Below, piece by piece: positions 1-7,270 of a DNA stretch of 32,142 bases. The stretch's first letter is position 1. The number at the start of each line of letters is the position of its first letter. Source of the DNA: a virus; IMG/VR virus record IMGVR_UViG_3300017706_001454, positions 1 through 32,142 of that record; one strand, written 5' to 3'. The notes beneath the pieces are model-generated. The model saw nothing but the letters and a program-made list of their open reading frames with translations, was not told the origin of the DNA and did not search any database. The translations under genes were made by a program, and so were the position numbers.

Positions 1-94
1 CCCCGTAGCGCACACGCACCGACCCGTCCGTATTGGGGCCGCCCTTAGCGTAGATCCAGTCGGTCAGGGCGTTGGAGCCCAAAACAAAAGACAT
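1..94 (-). CDS. Partial virion-module protein, N-terminus only
   Basis: The first 31 residues of a minus-strand gene are present; the window edge cuts the rest. The ATG at 94 follows GGAGGACAGGC, a strong ribosome binding site, so the start is well supported. The peptide begins MSFVLGSNALTDWIYAKGG. I do not recognise the family. It lies directly downstream of the capsid and cement genes on the same strand, so a head-completion or tail role is likely by position only. Confidence 0.6.
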   Translation of the reverse strand, partial: MSFVLGSNALTDWIYAKGGPNTDGSVRVRYG

Positions 95-124
95 GCCTGT
101 CCTCCGGCCGTGTTAGGGGAAAGC

Positions 125-142
125 AGGGGGCCGGAGCCCCCT
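125..142 (-). terminator. GC hairpin after the 51-aa gene
   Basis: On the minus strand AGGGGGC and GCCCCCT form a 7-bp stem with a TCCG tetraloop just after the stop codon at 148. The following tract (GCTTTCCCC) is only weakly T-rich, so this may be a partial terminator or an mRNA-stabilising or processing hairpin, not a full stop. Confidence 0.45.
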
Positions 143-147
143 ACTCA

Positions 148-303
148 TTAGTCTTTTTTCGGCGCGGCTTTTTCGCCACGCGGAGCTTTGGGGCCTTCCA
201 TCCAAGAACCGATTTCGTCCTTGGACTGGACCACAAACTCCTCACCGGGCTCGCGAAGCTTCCCGTAGAAGCCCCGCGCCTTGGCTTTGACCTTAACGGT
301 CAT
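148..303 (-). CDS. Small basic/acidic hypothetical protein, 51 aa
   Basis: The ATG at 303 overlaps the last 11 bases of the cement-protein gene, so the two are probably translationally coupled. The product begins MTVKVKAKARGFYGKLREPG, contains a GEEFVV segment and ends in a Lys/Ala/Pro-rich tail (GEKAAPKKD). The first half looks like a small beta-rich domain. Short proteins of this sort commonly sit between capsid and tail genes in podoviruses, but I cannot assign a role. The hairpin at 125-142 follows its stop. Confidence 0.7.
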   Translation of the reverse strand: MTVKVKAKARGFYGKLREPGEEFVVQSKDEIGSWMEGPKAPRGEKAAPKKD

Positions 304-733
304 CCTGGTTGCCCATCGTGATGCCAGCCGTGAACTTGCCCGCGGTCAGCGGACCAGTGGCCACGGTGTAGTAGACACGCATGTAACGCTCGTCGATACC
401 TTTCGGGAGGTACTGAACGTTCCATTGCCAGCCAGCGACCAGATCAGCCTTGCCGACAGCCGCGGACTGAGCCACGACTTTGGCAGAGGCGAACGAATCG
501 TTGTCGTCGACTTCGATCGCGAACTGAACCGTAGCCGCACCAGCAGCGGTGGCTGCCTCGGTGGCTTGGATCAGGAAGCTGATCGGAGCACCGCGGCCCA
601 GATCACGCTCCAGAGCTGCGGCGGCACCGTAGACGGTGCCCATGGCGCCCAGGTCGATCAGATTGGTAGACGCGGCGGAAGCCGTGACTGCCTGATCGTC
701 GGAGAGCAGCAGGTTTTCAGAGAAAATAGCCAT
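293..733 (-). CDS. Bbp16-like capsid cement (decoration) protein
   Basis: This 146-aa protein matches from memory the Bbp16 family of capsid cement proteins of Bordetella phage BPP-1, which bind the outside of the capsid and stabilise it. It begins MAIFSENLLLSDDQAVT, followed by the Asn/Leu/Asp-rich DLGAMGTVYG segment and beta-rich stretches (VQFAIEVDDNDSF, RYMRVYYTV), typical of a jellyroll-like decoration protein. The ATG at 733 has GGAGGG at 8 bp. It lies 14 bp after the major capsid gene, the expected position. The family call rests on remembered sequence character, supported by the surrounding gene order. Confidence 0.8.
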   Translation of the reverse strand: MAIFSENLLLSDDQAVTASAASTNLIDLGAMGTVYGAAAALERDLGRGAPISFLIQATEAATAAGAATVQFAIEVDDNDSFASAKVVAQSAAVGKADLVAGWQWNVQYLPKGIDERYMRVYYTVATGPLTAGKFTAGITMGNQDDR

Positions 734-747
734 TATCGTGTCCCTCC

Positions 748-1785
748 TTAGACTACGCGGGCTTCGGTGTTGAGCAGCGCATCCGTCTCATAGATCGGGA
801 TACCGCGATAAGACATGACCTCTTGGCCCTGAATTTCCATCGGCTTCAGACGGATAAAGTTATCCGAAGCGCCACCGTTGGAACCCAGTGCGTCGAGAGC
901 TTCCAGAACGTCGCGGTTACAGTACATGACCGTGCCGCCCTTGTTCTCGCCCGTGATCGGACGACGCTTCTGCAGCTTGTAGTAAGCCTTGCGCAGGAAG
1001 TGGTACAAGTCGTTGCCAGAGCCGTCGATGTCGGTCGGGTCGGCCTGCAGGTTGCTCACGTCGATGTTGGCGACGCGGGCGTTGTAGCGCCAGTCTTTGA
1101 CGTACAGGCCAATGTTCCAGCGCCAGCAGTCTTCCATAACGTAGTACGGATTGCCGTCGGCGTCGGTAACGCGCTGCTCACCCTTGTCGTCGTGCTTGAC
1201 GCCTGCCTGAGTGCCTTCCGGGTACAGCAGACCACAAGTGTCTTCGCCCCACGTCACCATCCAGATGGAGGTGTTGTCGGAACCAGCGCCGCCAGCGTCG
1301 ACAATCTGGTTGCCCGCGCCACCGCCGCCGAGGGAGCCGTAACGCGCCGCGAGGCCCGTGAACTTCTCCGGGTCGGTTTTCTGGTCGTGGTAGAAGATAC
1401 CAGAAGCAATTTCCTGGTTCATGGCTTCCATGAACGGCTTGGCTTCGGACAGGCGCAGAGCGTTGCCGTTGTTGCCAGCCAGCTCAAGCAGGCGGGTGTC
1501 CACCTGAGAGGAAGCCTCCACGAAGCCCGTTACATCCTCGATCTGCTGGGTGTTGGACTTGGACTGAGCAACGCCCTTGTAGAGCTTACCCCAAGACACG
1601 GACGGAAGGCCCGTGCGAATGGCGTGGCGATGCTTGGTGCCATCGTTACACTCACGCGCAACGGCGTGGCGAACGACTTCGTTCTCTTGCATGAGAACTT
1701 CGATGATGTCCGCAACGGAACCATCGGGATCTTGGCGACGGTAGATGTCGACAAGATCGAGGTACGTATTAGAGAGAGTGGCCAT
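748..1785 (-). CDS. Major capsid protein (BPP-1-like)
   Basis: The 345-aa product is the likely main shell protein. It begins MATLSNTYLDLVDIYRRQDP and includes the segments RTGLPSVSWGKLYKGV and FMEAMNQEIASGIFYHDQ, and ends with YRGIPIYETDALLNTEARVV, the kind of C-terminal strand seen in podovirus capsid proteins (a fixed-up 'RGIPI...D.L...E..V' ending). BPP-1-type capsid proteins have an HK97-derived fold; that is family knowledge, not visible here. The ATG at 1785 has GGAGG 9 bp upstream. It lies between a scaffold-like gene and a cement gene. No delta-domain or protease-like extension is visible, so scaffolding is probably supplied by the separate upstream gene. Confidence 0.88.
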   Translation of the reverse strand: MATLSNTYLDLVDIYRRQDPDGSVADIIEVLMQENEVVRHAVARECNDGTKHRHAIRTGLPSVSWGKLYKGVAQSKSNTQQIEDVTGFVEASSQVDTRLLELAGNNGNALRLSEAKPFMEAMNQEIASGIFYHDQKTDPEKFTGLAARYGSLGGGGAGNQIVDAGGAGSDNTSIWMVTWGEDTCGLLYPEGTQAGVKHDDKGEQRVTDADGNPYYVMEDCWRWNIGLYVKDWRYNARVANIDVSNLQADPTDIDGSGNDLYHFLRKAYYKLQKRRPITGENKGGTVMYCNRDVLEALDALGSNGGASDNFIRLKPMEIQGQEVMSYRGIPIYETDALLNTEARVV

Positions 1786-1800
1786 GAGTTAGGTCCTCCG

Positions 1801-2418
1801 TTACTGGCCGCGATTTCCATAGAGCTTGTCTTCAATGGACCGATCGATTTTGCCCGCAGGCTTGCCATCGAAACTGTCCTCGGACGTGCTCTCACCGACG
1901 CGCTTGAAGAACGCAACCACGGCTGGGTGAGACCCCAGACCAGTCGAGTTCAACACGTTTGCAACCTCACCGTCAGCGTCGAAGCGCTTGAGACCTGCAA
2001 TAGCGACACCAATGTCTTCTTGCGACATGGCTTTTTGCGTCTCTGCAGTCCAAGTCTCCACCTGCGCGGTGTGGCTTTCTGCCATTGCCTCAGCTTGCTT
2101 CCCCGCCATCTCAGCATAAGCAGAAACGAGTTTCTGCGCCTGCCCTTGATCGAGGTTCAGCTCCTTGAAGATTGGCGTGGCCGCCTCAAGAGCGGCTGTG
2201 TCAACGTCAAAGCCTTCCGGCATCTCGAAGTCGGAATAAGACTCCGGGGCGCTTTGGGGCTCGTCAGCTGCGATTTCCTCACCTTCGGACGGCGCGTCGT
2301 CGCCCTCGGTGAGAACCGTTGAGGTCGGCTCGGTGGAGTTCGCCTCTACGGTTTCAGTGATGTCACCAGCATCCGCGTCGGTTGTTTCGGTAGCGGCCAG
2401 TTCGGTTTCGTCACTCAT
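1801..2418 (-). CDS. Capsid assembly scaffolding protein
   Basis: The 205-aa protein has a very acidic, low-complexity first half rich in Glu, Asp, Thr and Ala, then helix-forming sequence (LNLDQGQAQKLVSAYAEMAG) and a Lys-containing C-terminus, the pattern of podovirus scaffolding proteins. Such proteins guide procapsid assembly and leave before or during packaging. The ATG at 2418 is preferred over the in-frame TTG two codons upstream; AAGGA lies about 10 bp away. The start overlaps the previous stop by 8 bp, and the gene is followed by the major capsid gene, the classical order. A role as a maturation protease is less likely because no catalytic motif is seen. Confidence 0.78.
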   Translation of the reverse strand: MSDETELAATETTDADAGDITETVEANSTEPTSTVLTEGDDAPSEGEEIAADEPQSAPESYSDFEMPEGFDVDTAALEAATPIFKELNLDQGQAQKLVSAYAEMAGKQAEAMAESHTAQVETWTAETQKAMSQEDIGVAIAGLKRFDADGEVANVLNSTGLGSHPAVVAFFKRVGESTSEDSFDGKPAGKIDRSIEDKLYGNRGQ

Positions 2419-2722
2419 CTTCAAAAATTCCTTTTTCGTCCATCTTGCCAGCAGCGTTGGCTATTCTGTAATCCTGCAAGCCGGAGCACTCCTCCAGCAT
2501 TTTGAAATACAATTCCGGCACGCCTTGTGCGTCCCGCGCCAGTGCCAGGCCAACAGCACGAGCACCTTCTCGATAGCACGTAATACTGTTGTTGTTACTA
2601 AACGTCGTTGCGTAAATACCACACTTGTTGATGATATGCCACAGTAAACGTCGGCCGTATTGAGTTTTCAGCACGTCTTCCAGGTCGTGCATGTATTGGC
2701 TATGCCCGTCATCGCTTTTCAC
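2411..2722 (-). CDS. Bbp19-like phage protein
   Basis: This 103-aa protein carries features remembered for the Bbp19-like domain: QYGRRLLWHIINKCGI near residues 21-36, then the YREGARAVGLAL segment and PELYFKMLEEC. The family is found between portal and scaffold genes in BPP-1-like podoviruses, exactly as here; its function is not established. The start is GTG at 2722, sharing one base with the portal stop (TAGTG). The end overlaps the scaffold start by 8 bp, suggesting coupled translation. Confidence 0.8.
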   Translation of the reverse strand: MKSDDGHSQYMHDLEDVLKTQYGRRLLWHIINKCGIYATTFSNNNSITCYREGARAVGLALARDAQGVPELYFKMLEECSGLQDYRIANAAGKMDEKGIFEDE

Positions 2723-4392
2723 TAGACGCCTCCCAGCAGTCTATCCAGCGCCGTGCCGCCGTCCGTGACCTTGGTTTCGCTCAAAACTTTGGCGGACTGG
2801 ACAGCCGGTTGAGCCATAGCCATCGCCTGCTGCGCCTGCTCCTGTTGCGCACGCGAAGCCCGCAGCGCCTCGACGTCCTCGTCAGAGCGCACCAGAGATT
2901 GCGGAACGCCCTGAATGGAAGCGTACTCGTCGACGGCCTGGTCGAAATCAATCTTGTCCAGAACGGCAGGGTTCACCGCAGCCAGGTTGCCCGCGAAGCC
3001 GACCGTGCGCTCGATAGCGTTGACGCCCACGCTCTGCTGGGCTTGGGCCAGCATGGACACATACTCCACGCGCAGCTCCATCCCTTGGATCTCCTCGGGT
3101 GGTGGCGGCAGAACATCGACTTCCGGGCGCGTCATGATCGAGAACGTGCGGTCGATCAGCGGGTCAAACAGCTCGGACTGCATGCGCTGCAGCGTCGGGC
3201 CAAGCATGAGGAGCTTCTCCTCGTGCCGCTCTTGGATCTCGCGCGCCGTAATCTCGCGCCGGTCAAGCATGGAGATGGCGCGGAACAGGTCGACGAAATA
3301 GCTTTCCTTGATGCGCTGCTGGACTTCGCGAATATCCTCTTTCAGGTCGCCAATGCGCGGATCAACAGCGTAAGCCGGGCGCAATTGCGTCCCGCCCGTT
3401 ACCTCGTCCACAAACGTCATGCCGCCCGGAATCAGATTGACCGGGCGCTTTTGCATGGCAGACGGCGCAACCATCGGCGGCTTGACCATCTTGTCGATCG
3501 CCTCGGCCTTGCGGCGCTGCTCGTGTTGCAGTTGTTTCGTGCCGCCCAGGGCCAACATGCCGGGGCAGTCCACGCCGTAGCTGTCCGTTTGCGCCGCATA
3601 CCAGCGCGGCGCCATGATCGGGAATTCCTCGAAGCCTCGTTGCTCCAAGAATGCCCCGCCGCTCTCGCCCTCCTCGAACCACACGGACCGGAATGGCATG
3701 TTCTGCGCATCCTTGTATCCGCGAATCCGGCCGTCATTGGGCTCAATCGCCTGAATGACAGGAATGGCCTCGTCAGCGTCGCCACAATCCCACATATTGC
3801 CGACCGTGCGGCTTACATTGTCCCGGCCGAACTTCTTGACCAGCTGGCCGACGGTCATGGTCGTGCGGCGATAGAACGTGTCGACCAGGCCCCACTCATT
3901 CGTGGCAACCCAGTATTCACCCAGATTGAACGGGCGACACCAGATCATCGTCTCGGGCCGGTGATTCACGCCCATTGCCGCAGTGCCAAACGTGCCCACG
4001 TCGTCGTAAACATTCGGCAGCGCTTGATAGAGATTGGACTTGGAGAAAGCCAGCATCATGCGGCGCTCGACGGTTTCAAGCCATTCCTTGACCGCCTTGA
4101 ATTCGTTCAGGTCCTTATCATTGGTGCCGAGCTTGAACCACGGCCGCGCTGGGGAAGTCAGGCCCGCCATCATCCCGGACACAAAGTCACGCCGGGCGAG
4201 GAGCGCGGTTTCGTCGACAATCTTGCCATACTTCTTGCCGCCGTCGTTCCTGTCAGACGTGAACAAGCGCAGCTTCGCAGGCGCGATGTAGTCCGCGATG
4301 TCTTCCCAGTGCGGCTCAAAGTCGGTCCGCTCAGTCTTGAGTGCGGACAGGCGGCGGCGCCAAGGTGTCGTATGTTTCGGGTTATCCGCCAC
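2722..4392 (-). CDS. Head-to-tail connecting (portal) protein
   Basis: The 556-aa product matches the podovirus head-to-tail connector family (T7 gp8-like). Visible features are the N-terminal WRRRLSALKTERTDFEPHW segment, LARRDFVSGMMAGLTSPARPWFKL near residues 70-95, the DDVGTFGTAAMGV segment and ITAREIQERHEEKLLMLGPTLQRMQ in the stem and clip region, followed by a Gln/Ala-rich C-terminus. Portals form the dodecameric DNA channel and dock terminase. The start is GTG at 4392, overlapping the preceding stop by 11 bp; no nearby ATG would give the conserved N-terminus. Length fits the family. Confidence 0.93.
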   Translation of the reverse strand: MADNPKHTTPWRRRLSALKTERTDFEPHWEDIADYIAPAKLRLFTSDRNDGGKKYGKIVDETALLARRDFVSGMMAGLTSPARPWFKLGTNDKDLNEFKAVKEWLETVERRMMLAFSKSNLYQALPNVYDDVGTFGTAAMGVNHRPETMIWCRPFNLGEYWVATNEWGLVDTFYRRTTMTVGQLVKKFGRDNVSRTVGNMWDCGDADEAIPVIQAIEPNDGRIRGYKDAQNMPFRSVWFEEGESGGAFLEQRGFEEFPIMAPRWYAAQTDSYGVDCPGMLALGGTKQLQHEQRRKAEAIDKMVKPPMVAPSAMQKRPVNLIPGGMTFVDEVTGGTQLRPAYAVDPRIGDLKEDIREVQQRIKESYFVDLFRAISMLDRREITAREIQERHEEKLLMLGPTLQRMQSELFDPLIDRTFSIMTRPEVDVLPPPPEEIQGMELRVEYVSMLAQAQQSVGVNAIERTVGFAGNLAAVNPAVLDKIDFDQAVDEYASIQGVPQSLVRSDEDVEALRASRAQQEQAQQAMAMAQPAVQSAKVLSETKVTDGGTALDRLLGGV

Positions 4393-4585
4393 CGAGCAAC
4401 GTAGCTCCCGTCTTGTTTCCGCCGCCTAGCTGATTGCTTTGCGTCAGGATCGTGCCACGGCGACCAGAGCGAGAACGCTGGCGAGAACGCGCCTGCTGCT
4501 CTACAGACGCATCAGCGCCCGGAGCCTTGGGCGGCTCGGGGATAGTCGGCGGTGGAGGTGGCGCGGGCATTTGGCTGGAGCACAT
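4382..4585 (-). CDS. Proline-rich small protein upstream of portal
   Basis: The 67-aa product starts MCSSQMPAPPPPPTIPEPPK and ends with a Gly-rich tail (GGGNKTGATLLGGG). Similar short Pro-rich proteins precede the portal gene in many BPP-1-like and related podoviruses, with unknown function. I chose the ATG at 4585 because GAGG lies 9 bp upstream; an in-frame ATG at 4600 would overlap that site and has no ribosome binding site. The promoter at 4618-4646 would give a leader of about 26 nt. The 3' end overlaps the portal GTG. Confidence 0.7.
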   Translation of the reverse strand: MCSSQMPAPPPPPTIPEPPKAPGADASVEQQARSRQRSRSGRRGTILTQSNQLGGGNKTGATLLGGG

Positions 4586-4617
4586 GCGGTGTGGCCTCAT
4601 AGCAATATCAAGTTGCT

Positions 4618-4646
4618 TTGATATCACAAGTGTGGCGTCGCTGCAA
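4618..4646 (-). promoter_or_regulatory. Sigma-70-like promoter for the portal/capsid operon
   Basis: On the minus strand TTGCAG, a 17-bp spacer and TATCAA sit in the gap before the proline-rich gene. The predicted start is near 4611. The spacer ends in CACTTGTGA, resembling the spacer of the terminase promoter (CACTTGTG). It would drive the portal, scaffold and capsid genes independently of terminase. Confidence 0.6.
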
Positions 4647-4652
4647 CAGCGG

Positions 4653-4835
4653 TTAGGCGTCGTGGCTCTCCGGCTCAGGAACACGAACGCATGCAAGGCC
4701 AAACCCGACCGGCGGCTCGCCTCGCTCCTCGACCAGCTGCGTTGCGAACAGAGAGCACGCCTCAAAGTCGGTGAACACTTCAGGCCGCTCGACCATCTCG
4801 CCGTTGACGAAGAATATGATTAGGAGCTTCCACAT
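4653..4835 (-). CDS. Small hypothetical protein, 60 aa
   Basis: The product starts MWKLLIIFFVNGEMVERPEVF and continues with DFEACSLFATQLVEERGEP, giving a hydrophobic N-terminal strand and an amphipathic helix. I do not recognise a family. It sits alone between terminase and the proline-rich gene, flanked by a promoter on each side. There is no ribosome binding site, and the upstream promoter places the transcript start on or next to the ATG, so translation may be leaderless. The compositional character looks coding, but a short ORF of this size is not certain. Confidence 0.6.
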   Translation of the reverse strand: MWKLLIIFFVNGEMVERPEVFTDFEACSLFATQLVEERGEPPVGFGLACVRVPEPESHDA

Positions 4836-4841
4836 GTGGCG

Positions 4842-4870
4842 AATATATCACAGCGCTGTTGTGACCTCAA
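4842..4870 (-). promoter_or_regulatory. Sigma-70-like promoter upstream of the 60-aa gene
   Basis: On the minus strand TTGAGG, a 17-bp spacer and TATATT are present. The -35 box overlaps the terminase stop codon. The -10 box ends 6 nt before position 4835, the A of the ATG, predicting a transcript with little or no leader. The spacer (TCACAACAGCGCTGTGA) closely resembles that of the tail-fibre promoter at 31787. Confidence 0.65.
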
Positions 4871-6375
4871 GCAAACGGGTCATATTCGGTTTCGACGCTC
4901 GCGCGGTTGTGCATGTCATCGCGGTATGTCTTGCTGATCGGAACCGCGAACGTCAGAGCCAGGGCGTCGGCCCGGTCAGGAGACGACAGCCCGCGCTTCT
5001 TCATGTCGTCTTTCTTCTCTAGCTGGAGCTGGTGTTTTTCCGTGAACCCGTATTCGCGGCCCGTAAGATCCGCCACCAGGTCGCGATCATCCGGCAGGCA
5101 TAGGCCGTCAGCGATCATCGCTTTCATGCCAGCCCACATTTCAGCGTTCTTGTTGCGGTACTTGTCCGAGCGCGTGGCTTGCCCGCCACCGTTGACGTCG
5201 TGGACAGGGTAGCCCAGCTCTCGCAGCCTATCGACCACGCCGCCGCCTACGCCCACGCCATCCACGACAACCGCGTCGACCGCATGGCCGAGTGTGCGGA
5301 ATTCGTCCATGTATTCGATCACCCGGTGTACCGTGTCCATTGTGGATTGCTTTGGGTAAACCTTAGCCGGGAATGACTTCGCATCGCGCCCGATGCGCGG
5401 CTGGATTACCGTGTTGTCGTCGCCATAGCGCGCCACATCCACGCCCAGAATAACAGGCGCAGACCAGTCGACCGGGTTAGGCGTATCGCGAGCAATGGCC
5501 GCTTCTACGTCGCTTGTTGGAATGAATTGCAAATCGCCCGCGCTGGGAAACAGACCCCGGACACGCACGCGGCAATAGTCCGAATCCTCGCCCCAGTCCT
5601 CTATCATCTGGCCCAGTAGTTTCTTATTCGTGCCCTGCACGCTCCGAGAATCAATCTGCACGTTCGCCCAACGATGCCGCTGGCGGTTGAAGCACTCGAA
5701 GAAACGCCCAGAGTTCCGCGTCGGGTTGCCGAACACGAAGCGCATAGGCTCCCCGTCAGTCAGGCCACCGTCAGAGACTTCCCAGATCTTGTCAGGCACC
5801 GCCGACGCCTCGTCGAAGATATAGAACGGCGTGGAGTTCGCAGCGTGCAGCCCGGCGAAGCTTTCCGAATTCTCCTCACGGCATGTTTGCGCATCCACGC
5901 GCCATGTCTCGGGGTGACTCTTGCTCACTAGCGAGAGATTGCCCTTGCCGGTGTTAAAGTCGAACCAGTGCGCCGTCACGCTCATGCGCAGCCACTTGCC
6001 CAGCTCGCCCCAGGTTTTAGTCCGCAGCTGGTCCGACGTGTTCGCAGTCACCACGCCCTTGCAGTGCGGACGCGTCGACATAATGAAGTTGAGCAGCATT
6101 GCGACCAGGGCGGACTTGCCGATGCCGTGACCGCTAGACGTAGCACGCTGGATAGGCTCGACCGCATCGACGCCATCGAACCCGCGCCCGCGTATCTCCT
6201 CGCCCAGCCATTCGAGGAACTCCCATTGCCACCGCCTTGGCCCCTTGATCGATGCCAACGGCGTCCCAGGCTGGCCCCACGGAAACGCGAACAGGACGAA
6301 GCCCAGGGGATCGTCATAGTATTCGGCCACAGCATTGGCCAGTTCGATATCAGGATTAGGGCGCGCGTCAAACAT
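4867..6375 (-). CDS. terL: Terminase large subunit
   Basis: The 502-aa packaging ATPase/nuclease cuts the DNA concatemer and pumps it through the portal. The Walker A-like loop SGHGIGKS is at residues 81-88, a Walker B-like FYIFDEAS segment lies mid-protein, and the RNase H-like nuclease domain shows ILGVDVARYGDDN and DAVVVDGVGVGGG acidic motifs. I start at the ATG at 6375 (MFDARPNPDIELA), as an N-terminus close to DDPLGFVLFAFPWG is usual; the reading frame stays open 18 codons further. There is no ribosome binding site, and the promoter at 6382-6410 predicts a leaderless mRNA. The small subunit gene lies upstream behind a terminator. Confidence 0.95.
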   Translation of the reverse strand: MFDARPNPDIELANAVAEYYDDPLGFVLFAFPWGQPGTPLASIKGPRRWQWEFLEWLGEEIRGRGFDGVDAVEPIQRATSSGHGIGKSALVAMLLNFIMSTRPHCKGVVTANTSDQLRTKTWGELGKWLRMSVTAHWFDFNTGKGNLSLVSKSHPETWRVDAQTCREENSESFAGLHAANSTPFYIFDEASAVPDKIWEVSDGGLTDGEPMRFVFGNPTRNSGRFFECFNRQRHRWANVQIDSRSVQGTNKKLLGQMIEDWGEDSDYCRVRVRGLFPSAGDLQFIPTSDVEAAIARDTPNPVDWSAPVILGVDVARYGDDNTVIQPRIGRDAKSFPAKVYPKQSTMDTVHRVIEYMDEFRTLGHAVDAVVVDGVGVGGGVVDRLRELGYPVHDVNGGGQATRSDKYRNKNAEMWAGMKAMIADGLCLPDDRDLVADLTGREYGFTEKHQLQLEKKDDMKKRGLSSPDRADALALTFAVPISKTYRDDMHNRASVETEYDPFA

Positions 6376-6381
6376 GCGGCA

Positions 6382-6410
6382 TAAATACAACACAAGTGCG
6401 CTGCATTCAA
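6382..6410 (-). promoter_or_regulatory. Sigma-70-like promoter of terL
   Basis: On the minus strand TTGAAT, 17 bp and TATTTA are present. The -10 box ends at 6382, so the transcript should begin at about 6375, the A of the terL ATG. It lies between terL and a pair of GC hairpins that insulate it from the small terminase unit. Confidence 0.62.
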
Positions 6411-6417
6411 CCACCAG

Positions 6418-6450
6418 AGCCCCGGCCACCGCGCCGGGGCTTTTATTTGT
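6418..6450 (+). terminator. Rho-independent terminator, plus-strand orientation
   Basis: AGCCCCGGC and GCCGGGGCT form a 9-bp stem with a 6-nt loop, followed by TTTATTTGT. The T tract favours termination of plus-strand (antisense) transcripts, since all genes nearby are on the minus strand. The stem may also act on minus-strand RNA without a T tract. Confidence 0.65.
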
Positions 6451-6458
6451 CTAGCCGC

Positions 6459-6495
6459 AAAAGCAAAGCCCGGCAGTCGCGCGCAGCTGCCGGGC
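6459..6495 (-). terminator. Rho-independent terminator after terS
   Basis: On the minus strand GCCCGGCAG and CTGCCGGGC form a 9-bp stem around a 10-nt loop, followed by TTTGCTTTT. It lies 69 bp downstream of the small terminase stop and would end that transcript before the terL promoter. Confidence 0.7.
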
Positions 6496-6563
6496 CTCTA
6501 ACGTGGTTCACATCTTTGCAGATGGCCGCGCCCGCAGGCTAACGATCTCACGTATTCCAATAT

Positions 6564-6845
6564 CTAGCTCTCAGGCTTGGCCCGATCGGACGCGCGCTTG
6601 CGCCCAGCCTCCAGGCTGGCCAGCATCTCCGGACTTGCGTCAATCGTCGCCTTGATCTCAGCAGGGATAATCTTTGCCACAAGCTGCGCATAGGCGCGAG
6701 GCTCCTCGCTTGCCAGCTTCTGCAGCCATTCAATGCCACCCACAGCATCAAGCGACTGACGGACCAGCTCCCGCATGTCTTGCGTAACCTTGTTCGGCGT
6801 GCCCTTGGGCCGCCCAGCGCCTTCTCTCTTACCACCGCGCGGCAT
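6564..6845 (-). CDS. Small terminase-like protein (GAGRPKGTPNK type)
   Basis: The 93-aa product begins MPRGGKREGAGRPKGTPNK, the N-terminal signature of phage small terminase-like and DUF5681-type DNA-binding proteins, followed by an amphipathic helix (VTQDMRELVRQSLDAVGG) and a basic C-terminal helix (LEAGRKRASDRAKPES). Small terminases recognise the packaging site and recruit TerL. The ATG at 6845 has a weak GAGAGA ribosome site. It lies just upstream of terL, the expected place, but in its own unit with the promoter at 6882 and terminator at 6459. Other DNA-binding roles are possible because the signature is broad. Confidence 0.75.
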   Translation of the reverse strand: MPRGGKREGAGRPKGTPNKVTQDMRELVRQSLDAVGGIEWLQKLASEEPRAYAQLVAKIIPAEIKATIDASPEMLASLEAGRKRASDRAKPES

Positions 6846-6881
6846 TATGAATCTCTCAGGATTGTTTTTCAGACAAGGCAC

Positions 6882-6910
6882 ACCATACACCAACCGCAGC
6901 CAAGGATCAA
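6882..6910 (-). promoter_or_regulatory. Sigma-70-like promoter of the small terminase gene
   Basis: On the minus strand TTGATC, a 17-bp spacer and TATGGT are followed by a predicted start near 6875 and a leader of about 30 nt. The rest of the gap 6846-7023 shows no coding signal on either strand. Confidence 0.55.
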
Positions 6911-7023
6911 TCACCCGCAAAACCGCCATACAAGCCCGTACAGAGCCAAACAGCTCGCCAGCTACCCAAACACCCAAAACGCACCAAACGGCTCTCAGCG
7001 AGCTCTCACGCGGCGTACAGCCC

Positions 7024-7051
7024 AAAAAAAAGCCCCAGCCGAAGCCAGGGC
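7024..7051 (-). terminator. Rho-independent terminator with TTCG loop
   Basis: On the minus strand GCCCTGGC, TTCG and GCTGGGGC form an 8-bp stem (two wobble pairs) followed by eight T residues. It lies 23 bp after the stop codon of the gene at 7075-7269 and ends the small upstream operon. Confidence 0.85.
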
Positions 7052-7074
7052 GAGTTTAGGGGAAAGAGAAAGGG

Positions 7075-7269
7075 TTACTCCGGCGAGTAGTACGAGCCCA
7101 CAGACACAGAGGCAGTGCGCGCCAGGTCAATCGCGTATCGACTAAACGGCGGCGAACCGTCGACGTACAGGAACCGATCATCCTTGCGCTTGATGCGCTT
7201 GGTATAGATCGAGCCCGCGCCCGTCGTGTAATTCACCCAGTGCCCGACTTGCGCTTGGTCAAAAGTCAT
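7075..7269 (-). CDS. Small hypothetical protein, 64 aa
   Basis: The product begins MTFDQAQVGHWVNYTTGAGS and continues KRIKRKDDRFLYVDGSPPFSRYAIDLARTASV, a small basic beta-rich protein. I do not recognise it. I chose the ATG at 7269, which follows the preceding stop by one base (TGATATG) and has GGGGG 6 bp upstream; an ATG four codons earlier lies inside the preceding gene and has no ribosome site. A strong terminator follows. Confidence 0.7.
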   Translation of the reverse strand: MTFDQAQVGHWVNYTTGAGSIYTKRIKRKDDRFLYVDGSPPFSRYAIDLARTASVSVGSYYSPE

Positions 7270-7270
7270 A

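Noticed and set aside
823-2322. Long plus-strand frame of about 499 codons opposite the capsid genes
   Set aside because: It mirrors the recognised capsid and scaffold genes on the minus strand and has no ribosome site or family resemblance; an open frame here follows from codon bias.
2809-4404. Long plus-strand frame opposite the portal gene
   Set aside because: Shadow of the portal gene; composition is Arg/His/Leu-rich without known motifs.
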